This document shows positions 1 through 4,338 of a DNA stretch of 10,343 bases, one piece after another. The stretch lies in assembly GCA_934281515.1 (NCBI GenBank), contig CAKQXG010000068.1:1-10343 (forward strand), read 5' to 3'. The position numbers were made by a program, and so were the translations under genes. Below the pieces are notes generated by a model. The model did no database searches. It worked only from the letters and a program-made list of their open reading frames with translations, and was not told the origin of the DNA. Positions within the stretch are counted from its first letter, which is position 1, and each line of letters begins with the position of its first letter. The stretch comes from an uncultured Clostridia bacterium. GTDB lineage: Bacteria > Bacillota > Clostridia > Christensenellales > CAG-314.

Positions 1-55
1 GTTGCTGTACAGTGTGGACGCACTGTTTGCATGGCTTATTTCGCTGGTGGCGTAG
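1..55 (+). CDS. secE: SecE C-terminal end (partial, 5' truncated by window)
   Basis: Reading from base 2, the frame gives LLYSVDALFAWLISLVA and then TAG at 53-55. This matches the usual end of bacterial SecE, whose single C-terminal membrane helix carries a (G/S)VD-LF-WLI pattern. SecE is the small essential subunit of the SecYEG protein-export channel. Only 17 residues are present, so the call rests on this motif plus the very strong gene-order prediction: secE directly precedes nusG in most bacteria. The stop codon lies 16 nt before the nusG ATG, consistent with one transcript. Confidence 0.8.
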   Translation, partial: LLYSVDALFAWLISLVA

Positions 56-71
56 TACATTGTAGACGATT

Positions 72-632
72 ATGAGCGAAATTAACAACAATGCAAGGTG
101 GTACATACTCCACACATATTCCGGTTACGAGTCCCTTGTCAAAAAGAGCATCGAGCAAATGGTGGAAAACGGCAATTTGCAAGACGTGATACTTGACATC
201 AAGATCCCTACCGAGACGCTGATCGAGGACAAAAACGGCAAGAAGAAAGCGTACGAGGCAAAAGTGATGCCTTGTTACGTGTTTATCAAGCTGGTGTACT
301 CGTCACAACTATGGTTTATGTTGACCAACACGCGTGGCGTGACGGGCTTTGTAGGCCCCAACGGCAAGGCGTGGCCGCTGGAAGAGGACGAAGTAAAGCG
401 TCTTCGCCTGGAGGACAAGGTAGTCAACTTCGATATGGTTGTCGGTGACAGCGTGACGGTGGTGTCGGGTCCCTTTGAGGGCTTTGTCGGTGTTATCAAG
501 TCTATTGACGTAGATCACCAAAAGGCGCAGGTGTCCCTGAATATGTTCGGACGCGAAACCGCAGTCGATATGGACTTTGTCCAAATCGAAAAAATCACCA
601 ATCCGACCGAAGTACCTTCTTCGGAAGAGTAA
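72..632 (+). CDS. nusG: Transcription elongation/termination factor NusG
   Basis: This 186-residue protein has the usual NusG length and layout. The NGN domain spans about residues 8-115, opening with WYILHTYSGYE and containing NTRGVTGFVGP near 87-96. It binds the RNA polymerase clamp and acts on elongation, pausing and processivity. The C-terminal KOW domain (about 124-175) has VGDSVTVVSGPFEGFVG and ends VSLNMFGRETAVDMDFVQIE. It contacts partners such as Rho or ribosomal protein S10 in studied species. The gene lies 16 nt after secE and upstream of rplK, the conserved order. The ATG at 72 is the only plausible start, because it sits directly before the conserved N-terminal WY motif. It has no clear Shine-Dalgarno sequence, so coupling to secE translation is inferred. 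The last codons can fold into a small UUCG-capped hairpin (CTTC-TTCG-GAAG), probably incidental. Confidence 0.97.
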   Translation: MSEINNNARWYILHTYSGYESLVKKSIEQMVENGNLQDVILDIKIPTETLIEDKNGKKKAYEAKVMPCYVFIKLVYSSQLWFMLTNTRGVTGFVGPNGKAWPLEEDEVKRLRLEDKVVNFDMVVGDSVTVVSGPFEGFVGVIKSIDVDHQKAQVSLNMFGRETAVDMDFVQIEKITNPTEVPSSEE

Positions 633-640
633 ATCGGTTT

Positions 641-738
641 GTAAGCCCTTGGTTGCGGGCTTGTTGGACATGCAACCGCGCTAGGTCGCCTCGGCATATA
701 AGGCGGCAAATGGGAGACGTGTAAATATCGTACACGTC
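641..738 (+). promoter_or_regulatory. Structured leader of rplK-rplA; candidate ribosomal-protein autoregulatory element (L1-type)
   Basis: The 134-nt gap between nusG and rplK holds three successive hairpins. The first is AAGCCC/GGGCTT (643-648 with 657-662), extendable by two G-U pairs. The second is a 5-bp core CGCCT/AGGCG (687-691 with 701-705), extendable to 685-707. The third is a perfect 8-bp stem GACGTGTA/TACACGTC (716-723 with 731-738) with a 7-nt loop. The third stem is flanked by TGGGAG on the left (711-716) and CGCTACAACCA on the right (738-748), in which TGG and CCA can close an outer helix. Known biology: L1 represses the L11-L1 operon through a leader RNA in many bacteria. Assigning this element to L1 is inference from position and shape; I cannot run a covariance model. 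No promoter with acceptable spacing is visible here, so it is probably an internal leader of the secE-nusG-rplK transcript. Confidence 0.45.
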
Positions 739-766
739 GCTACAACCACAAATAGGAGGAAACACT

Positions 767-1192
767 ATGGCAAAGAAAGTAACGGCAGTTGTCAAACTTC
801 AACTTCCTGCCGGAAAAGCCACACCGGCACCCCCGGTTGGTTCCGCACTCGGTCCTCACGGTATCAACATCCCTGCGTTCACCAAGGATTTCAACGCCCG
901 TACAGCCGACAAGGCAGGACTCATCATTCCTGTAATTGTAACTATTTATCAAGATCACAGCTTCACTTTCATCTTGAAGACTCCGCCCGCACCCGTGCTT
1001 ATCAAGAAGGCATGCGGTATCGAAAGCGGCAGCGCAACCCCCAACAAGACCAAGGTTGCCAAGATTACTCACGCGCAAGTGGAAGAGATCGCCAAGTTGA
1101 AGATGGTCGACCTCAACGCAGCTTCGTTGGAAGCGGCTTGCTCGATGATTGCAGGCACTGCTCGTAGCATGGGCATTGTCGTAGAAGGTTAA
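767..1192 (+). CDS. rplK: 50S ribosomal protein L11
   Basis: At 141 residues this is exactly the usual L11 size. The N-terminal domain (about 1-70) begins with the conserved VKLQLPAGKATPAPPVG and contains the proline-rich face near the factor-binding site. The C-terminal domain (about 75-141) carries KTPPAPVLIKKA and the basic TPNKTKVAKIT segment that binds 23S rRNA helices 43/44. L11 helps form the GTPase-associated centre, is the binding platform for thiostrepton-type antibiotics and is needed for RelA-type sensing. The start is fixed by AGGAGG at 754-759, 7 nt before the ATG. The stop codon overlaps the Shine-Dalgarno of rplA, so the two genes are tightly coupled. Confidence 0.98.
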   Translation: MAKKVTAVVKLQLPAGKATPAPPVGSALGPHGINIPAFTKDFNARTADKAGLIIPVIVTIYQDHSFTFILKTPPAPVLIKKACGIESGSATPNKTKVAKITHAQVEEIAKLKMVDLNAASLEAACSMIAGTARSMGIVVEG

Positions 1193-1203
1193 GGAGGCGC
1201 CAA

Positions 1204-1884
1204 ATGAAAGGTAAGAAATATGTTGACGCTGTGAAGAAGTACGACAAAACCAAGACTTACGAACTTCCCGAAGCAGTACAAACTGCAATTGACATTGCAA
1301 CTGCCAACTTCGACGAAACGTTGGAATTGCACGTAAAGTTGGGCGTTGACGCTCGTCACGCCGACCAACAAGTACGTGGCGTCGTAGTTTTGCCCAACGG
1401 TACAGGTAAAACCGTGCGCGTATTGGTCATCGCCAAGGGTGCCAAGGCTGACGAAGCCCAAGCCGCAGGCGCAGATTACGTAGGCGCAGAAGAATACATC
1501 GAAAAGATTCAAAAAGAAAACTGGTTTGATTTCGACGTGTTGATCACAACCCCCGACATGATGGGTCTCATCGGTCGTATGGGTAAGATCCTCGGACCCA
1601 AGGGCTTGATGCCTAACCCGAAGAGCGGTACCGTTACTATGGACGTAACCAAGGCCGTACACGATGTCAAAGCAGGTAAGGTCGAATACCGCGTCGACAA
1701 ACAATCCGTCGTACACGTTATTTTCGGCAAAAAGTCCTTCGGCAAGGACAAGCTTGTTGAAAACGCAACCACAATCATGGACGCTATCATCAAGGCAAAG
1801 CCGGCAAGTGCAAAAGGTACCTACCTCAAATCCATCGCCATTGCTACTACAATGGGCCCCGGCATCAAGGTAAGCTACAAATAA
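1204..1884 (+). CDS. rplA: 50S ribosomal protein L1
   Basis: The 226-residue product is close to the usual length of about 230. It shows the family signatures KYVDAVKKYD at the N-terminus, LHVKLGVDARHADQQVRGVV (residues about 39-58), and the strongly conserved GRMGKILGPKGLMPNPKSGT (about residues 122-141). L1 forms the mobile stalk beside the E site, binds 23S rRNA helices 76-78 and in many bacteria represses its own operon mRNA. AAGGAGG at 1191-1197, overlapping the rplK stop, gives a 6-nt spacing to the ATG. With only 11 nt between the genes, co-translation with rplK is expected. The stop codon TAA (1882-1884) is followed at once by the L10-type leader. Confidence 0.98.
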   Translation: MKGKKYVDAVKKYDKTKTYELPEAVQTAIDIATANFDETLELHVKLGVDARHADQQVRGVVVLPNGTGKTVRVLVIAKGAKADEAQAAGADYVGAEEYIEKIQKENWFDFDVLITTPDMMGLIGRMGKILGPKGLMPNPKSGTVTMDVTKAVHDVKAGKVEYRVDKQSVVHVIFGKKSFGKDKLVENATTIMDAIIKAKPASAKGTYLKSIAIATTMGPGIKVSYK

Positions 1885-2025
1885 GCCTTGCACAAATACA
1901 GTTCAAACAACCCACAAGCCAATGTTCCCAAGACAGCAAGTAACAGTAAATCTTGCCGAGGTACACTAGCGGTTGAGGTCAATTACGACTCCTACCCTTG
2001 TACCGGAAACAGGTGCAAGGGTTTT
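1885..2025 (+). promoter_or_regulatory. L10-type ribosomal leader with attenuator upstream of rplJ
   Basis: The rplA-rplJ spacer contains the L10 leader signature AGACAGCAAG...CTTGCCGAGG (1931-1961). GCAAG (1936-1940) and CTTGC (1952-1956) form the core stem. CAACC (1908-1912) can pair with GGTTG (1971-1975) to close the domain. A terminator-like stem follows: ACCCTTGTACC (1994-2004) with GGTGCAAGGGT (2012-2022), 11 bp with one wobble pair, then a short T run. The segment CCTTGCAC right after the rplA stop (1886-1893) is perfectly complementary to GTGCAAGG (2013-2020) inside the 3' terminator arm, so the two folds exclude each other. In studied Bacillota, L10 with L12 binds this leader type and shifts it to termination. 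The family is well established; the exact switch pairing here is read from the sequence. Confidence 0.85.
1994..2025 (+). terminator. Attenuator terminator of the rplJ leader
   Basis: An 11-bp stem (1994-2004 with 2012-2022; one T-G wobble, t2001 with g2015) with a 7-nt loop GGAAACA is followed by TTTTG. The T tract is short, so it is a moderate terminator, fitting a conditional rather than constitutive stop. The upstream competitor 1886-1893 forms only Watson-Crick pairs with the same 3' arm, including C with g2015. Confidence 0.7.
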
Positions 2026-2057
2026 GTATTGAAAATCTAAAAAGGAGGAAAGCTTGT

Positions 2058-2567
2058 ATGGCACATCATCACCCTCACTTGTCCAGCGCACAGTTGGCAA
2101 AGAGAGACGCAGTAGAAGAAATCAAGAAGCAAATTGAAGAAAGCCAATCGTTTGTCATCATCGACTACAAGGGATTGACCGTTGCTCAGGATACAGAGTT
2201 CCGTGCGGAATTCCGCAAGAGCGGCGTTGTGTACAAGGTGTTGAAAAACACATTGTTCAAGAAGGCTCTTAACGAACTTGGTTACACCGAATTCGACGAA
2301 GCTTTGAACGGTCCCAGCGCATTTGCTTTCGGTACAGAGGACGCCATCGCTCCCGCCAAGGTTGCGGTAGACGGCATCAAGAAGTACAACGCCATGAAGG
2401 TTAAGTGCGGTATGTTTGACAAAACATACGCCGACGCCGCCACGGTTGACGCCATGAGCAAGGTACCCAACAAGGAAACTTTGCTTGCTATGTTGGTTTC
2501 CGTGTTGAGCGCACCCATGCGCGGATTGGCTGTAGCATTGAACGCTATTGCCGAAAAAGCCGAGTAA
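2058..2567 (+). CDS. rplJ: 50S ribosomal protein L10
   Basis: The product is 169 residues, in the normal L10 range. The N-terminal rRNA-binding domain includes FVIIDYKGLTVAQ (about 32-44) and the basic FRAEFRKSGVVYKVLKNTL. The C-terminal helix, ending in the SAPMRGLAVALNAIAEKAE region, is the docking site for L7/L12 dimers. L10 and L12 form the ribosomal stalk that recruits translation GTPases. The start is the ATG at 2058: AAAGGAGG at 2041-2048 lies 9 nt upstream, and L10 homology begins just after it. An upstream in-frame TTG at 1998 falls inside the attenuator stem and is not a credible start. The N-terminus MAHHHPHLSSAQ is unusually histidine-rich. Expression should be set by the leader just upstream. 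Confidence 0.97.
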   Translation: MAHHHPHLSSAQLAKRDAVEEIKKQIEESQSFVIIDYKGLTVAQDTEFRAEFRKSGVVYKVLKNTLFKKALNELGYTEFDEALNGPSAFAFGTEDAIAPAKVAVDGIKKYNAMKVKCGMFDKTYADAATVDAMSKVPNKETLLAMLVSVLSAPMRGLAVALNAIAEKAE

Positions 2568-2716
2568 TCACACCCGACTTTGTAGCGGATTGTCCGCAAA
2601 AAACCCATACGTATTGCAATATTGCTTGCATTGCGTAGCACAACGGCACCCCTGCCGCACAAAGGGGAAATCTCGGAGCAAGGCTCCACAAACAAAAATA
2701 TAAGGAGATATCTACA
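2568..2716 (+). promoter_or_regulatory. Hairpin-rich rplJ-rplL spacer
   Basis: This 149-nt gap holds several short stems: GCGGA/TCCGC with a 3-nt loop (2585-2597); an imperfect stem in 2607-2637 pairing TACG with CGTA and TGCAA with TTGCA; CCCCT/AGGGG across about 2646-2668; and GGAGC/GCTCC with a 3-nt loop near 2676-2688. None is followed by a T tract, so they do not look like terminators. L7/L12 is needed at several copies per L10, and spacers of this kind can help set that ratio through RNA processing or stability. That role is inference. I see no sigma-A promoter of good quality here. Confidence 0.35.
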
Positions 2717-3085
2717 ATGGATACGAAAAAATTTATTGACGAGATTAAGGCTCTGTCTGTATTGGAACTCAACGAACTTGTACACGCCATCGAAGAAGAA
2801 TTCGGCGTAAGCGCAGCTGCTCCTATCGCAGTAGCCGGCGGCGCAGCAGCTGCTGCTCCCGTTGTTGAAGAAAAGACGGAATTCGACGTAGTGTTGAAGT
2901 CCTTCGGCGGCAACAAGCTTGCTGTCATCAAGGCTGTTCGCGAAATGACCGGTCTTGGCCTTGTTGAAGCTAAGAACCTTGTTGAAAGCGCTCCCGCTAC
3001 CATCAAGGAAGCTCAACCCAAGGAAAGCGCAGAAGCTATGGTTAAGACTCTTACCGAAGCCGGCGCAGAAGCTGAAATCAAGTAA
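2717..3085 (+). CDS. rplL: 50S ribosomal protein L7/L12
   Basis: The 122-residue acidic protein has the three classic parts. The N-terminal dimerisation helices (about 1-33, KALSVLELNELVHAIEEEF) dock on L10. A flexible alanine-rich hinge follows (about 36-50, with GGAAAAAPVV). The C-terminal domain (about 53-122) has the factor-binding surface: EFDVVLKSFGGNKLAVIKAV and TGLGLVEAKNLVESAPATIK. This domain recruits IF2, EF-Tu, EF-G and RF3. AAGGAG at 2702-2707, 9 nt upstream, fixes the start. It is the last gene of the ribosomal block, 19 nt before a strong terminator. The rpoB gene that normally follows is absent. Confidence 0.98.
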   Translation: MDTKKFIDEIKALSVLELNELVHAIEEEFGVSAAAPIAVAGGAAAAAPVVEEKTEFDVVLKSFGGNKLAVIKAVREMTGLGLVEAKNLVESAPATIKEAQPKESAEAMVKTLTEAGAEAEIK

Positions 3086-3104
3086 GTTAAACCTTGCATA
3101 TGCA

Positions 3105-3136
3105 AAAGGGAATCGTCAGTCGACGGTTCCCTTTTT
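3105..3136 (+). terminator. Strong intrinsic terminator after rplL (possibly bidirectional)
   Basis: A 13-bp stem AAAGGGAATCGTC / GACGGTTCCCTTT (3105-3117 with 3122-3134, one T-G wobble) has the tetraloop AGTC. The T tract runs 3132-3136. On the opposite strand the same stem is followed by TTTTGC, so it could also stop transcripts of the XRE gene arriving from the right. It starts 19 nt after the rplL stop and marks the end of the ribosomal operon. Confidence 0.92.
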
Positions 3137-3273
3137 GTTGTCTTGTGGGTTTTGTGTAAAAACGTTGCTTTTGTTCAAACGGGTTGCAGTGCATCGTGCA
3201 GTCCAAGTGGGCGTCGGAATTTGCCGACGTTCGGGATATCGTATATTGCGGCGCTTTGCATGCGTGGTAGAGT
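3137..3273. other. Spacer between the rplL terminator and the XRE gene
   Basis: No gene or promoter is supported in this 137-nt stretch. One perfect 6-bp hairpin CGTCGG/CCGACG with a 6-nt loop lies at 3212-3229. It has no T tract on either strand and may only be a weak end structure of the XRE transcript. Confidence 0.4.
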
Positions 3274-3576
3274 TTATTGTTTCTTCATTGCGCGTACAAT
3301 CGTCAACAACGCTTGCTGTTGGTCGGCAGTCAACTTGCGGTAGGCAGTCAACAACTCGTCCTCGGCAGTGGTAGAGTGCTGTGCTTCGGAAAAAAACTCA
3401 CTCAATGTGATGTCCAATGCCTGGCAAATGCTTTCCAATGTAGCTATCGACGGACTTGTTCCGCGTGCATGCATGTTGGCAAGTGTAGACGGGGTCAGAT
3501 TGGCTTCACTACTCAATTTGTACACGCTCCAACCCTTGGCAAGTCGCAGTTCTTCTATTCTTTCAGATACGTTCAT
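3274..3576 (-). CDS. XRE-family helix-turn-helix transcriptional regulator
   Basis: The product is 100 residues. An HTH_3/XRE DNA-binding domain fills about residues 5-60: RIEELRLAKGWSVYKLS, then LTPSTLANMHARGTSPSIATL as the turn and recognition helix, then ICQALDITLSEFF. That is the familiar compact five-helix order of phage-repressor-like and SinR-like proteins. The remaining part (about 65-100), with LTADQQQALLTIVRAMKKQ, is a short helical tail that may mediate dimerisation; no ligand domain is present. The start is MNVSERIEEL at 3576, preceded by AAAGGGG on the - strand. A longer in-frame extension upstream would cross the promoter region and lacks homology. It is divergent from the zinc-ribbon gene, and the shared region holds palindromic sites, so autoregulation and control of that neighbour are likely but unproven. 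The physiological signal is unknown. Confidence 0.9.
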   Translation of the reverse strand: MNVSERIEELRLAKGWSVYKLSSEANLTPSTLANMHARGTSPSIATLESICQALDITLSEFFSEAQHSTTAEDELLTAYRKLTADQQQALLTIVRAMKKQ

Positions 3577-3699
3577 ATATCGATTGTCCCCTTTTGAGTA
3601 AATAATACTACACTTTTGTGAAAATTTTAAACCACATAAGTGTTCACATATTTTCACATATGTGATACAATACATTTACCAAACCAAGGAGGAAAGGAA
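3577..3699. promoter_or_regulatory. Divergent promoter/operator region between the XRE gene and the zinc-ribbon gene
   Basis: On the + strand, TTCACA (3643-3648), a 17-bp spacer and TACAAT (3666-3671) form a promoter. The expected start near 3678 is 22 nt before the zinc-ribbon ATG. A perfect 12-bp palindrome TCACATATGTGA (3654-3665) fills the spacer and abuts the -10 box. The octamer TTCACATA occurs twice 10 bp apart (3643 and 3653), one helical turn. An inverted half-site TGTGAA lies at 3617-3622, with CACTTTTGTG at 3611-3620. On the - strand, TATTAT (3607 down to 3602) is a possible -10 for the XRE gene, with a poor -35. Binding at the palindrome would block RNA polymerase directly. The XRE protein is the obvious candidate binder, by inference. 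Confidence 0.7.
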
Positions 3700-4011
3700 A
3701 TGTATTGTAAAAACTGTGGAAAAGAAATTGACAACAACGCATATGTTTGCCCAAATTGCGGAGTATTGGTAAAGAATACTTCCGCTGAAGTTACTGTAAA
3801 GAAAGAGTCGAACACTAAGGCGCTAATTGGTTTTATTTTATCTTTCTTTGTACCTGTTGTCGGACTTATTCTTGGCATAATGGGACTTAAAGCGTCAGGC
3901 GAAATGAAAGACGAAGACAAAGGTATGTCGATAGCCGCCATTATAATATCGGCTGTGGGTATAGTTTGGTCGATTATTTTTTTTGCCTCATTGGCTTCTT
4001 GGCTGTTCTGA
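3700..4011 (+). CDS. Small zinc-ribbon protein with two transmembrane helices (DUF4190-like)
   Basis: This 103-residue protein has two parts. Residues 1-22 form a zinc ribbon with CxxC-10-CxxC spacing (C3, C6, C17, C20; MYCKNCGKEI and YVCPNCG). After a polar linker (23-40) come two hydrophobic helices: about 41-64 (ALIGFILSFFVPVVGLILGI) and about 75-101 (AAIIISAVGIVWSIIFFASL), joined by a short charged loop GEMKDEDKG. This is the common Bacillota design of a cytosolic zinc ribbon fused to a DUF4190-type membrane module of unknown function. AAGGAGG at 3686-3692, 7 nt upstream, fixes the ATG at 3700. A longer in-frame start at 3640 overlaps the promoter and is rejected. The gene is visibly more AT-rich than its neighbours, suggesting different ancestry. 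Its job is unknown; membrane sensing or envelope stress is only a guess. Confidence 0.85.
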   Translation: MYCKNCGKEIDNNAYVCPNCGVLVKNTSAEVTVKKESNTKALIGFILSFFVPVVGLILGIMGLKASGEMKDEDKGMSIAAIIISAVGIVWSIIFFASLASWLF

Positions 4012-4066
4012 TGTAGACACACGATTTGCCGACTGACGGTAATTTGTCAAAATTATTGTATGTAAC

Positions 4067-4098
4067 AAAACTGTTTGTAACTTGCGGGCAGTTTTTTT
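4067..4098 (+). terminator. Intrinsic terminator after the zinc-ribbon gene
   Basis: The stem AAAACTGTTTG / CGGGCAGTTTT (4067-4077 with 4085-4095; 11 bp including three G-U pairs) has a 7-nt loop TAACTTG. It runs into a seven-T tract (4092-4098). It begins 55 nt after the stop codon. Confidence 0.8.
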
Positions 4099-4186
4099 GT
4101 TGCCGCATCGACGTGAGCATTTGAAAGTAAGTGTAAGTTACAACTTTTTTTGTACGTGTTAGTTAAAGTTTTTGAAAAGATAGGGG

Positions 4187-4232
4187 TGCGGGGGAAGGAA
4201 AACTTTTTTCAAAAAGTTTTCCTTCCCCCGCA
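4187..4232. repeat. Perfect 22-bp inverted repeat (large intergenic palindrome)
   Basis: Positions 4187-4208 are the exact reverse complement of 4211-4232, separated only by TC. From the outside in, each arm reads TGC, five G, AAGGAAAAC, five T on the left, and the complement on the right. Flanking AGGGG (4182-4186) and TCCTCT (4235-4240) can extend the pairing imperfectly. A further TTTTTGAAAA at about 4169-4178 is complementary to TTTTCAAAAA (4206-4215) in the hairpin apex, allowing an alternative fold. The structure lies between a terminator and a promoter, outside any gene. It may be a REP-like or MITE-like dispersed palindrome or a very stable transcription barrier. Single occurrence in this window means dispersal cannot be shown. 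Confidence 0.9.
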
Positions 4233-4303
4233 TATCCTCTTCCGTAAAACTCCCCCTAAAACAATTACCGCTTTCAAAGTTTTGCACTATATGTTGTAAA
4301 CAG

Positions 4304-4332
4304 TTGAGAAATTTGTCGTTTTGCGGTATAAT
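4304..4332 (+). promoter_or_regulatory. Sigma-A-type promoter of the methyltransferase gene (leaderless start)
   Basis: TTGAGA (4304-4309), a 17-bp spacer and a perfect TATAAT (4327-4332). The expected +1, 6-8 nt after the -10 box, is 4338-4340. The gene's ATG begins at 4339, leaving no room for a 5' UTR or Shine-Dalgarno site. Confidence 0.8.
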
Positions 4333-4338
4333 TGAATA

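Noticed and set aside
664..702. Possible promoter TTGGAC...TATAAG upstream of rplK
   Set aside because: The spacer would be 27 bp, far beyond the 16-18 bp range.
1189..1893. Open frame on the - strand opposite rplA
   Set aside because: rplA on the + strand is unambiguous; this is its mirror shadow.
1998..2057. Upstream TTG start for rplJ giving a 20-residue extension
   Set aside because: It lies inside the attenuator hairpin and has no ribosome-binding site, while ATG 2058 has an ideal one.
3577..3675. N-terminal extension of the XRE regulator to an upstream start
   Set aside because: The extension crosses both promoters and lacks homology. The start at 3576 has a purine-rich site and begins just before the HTH domain.
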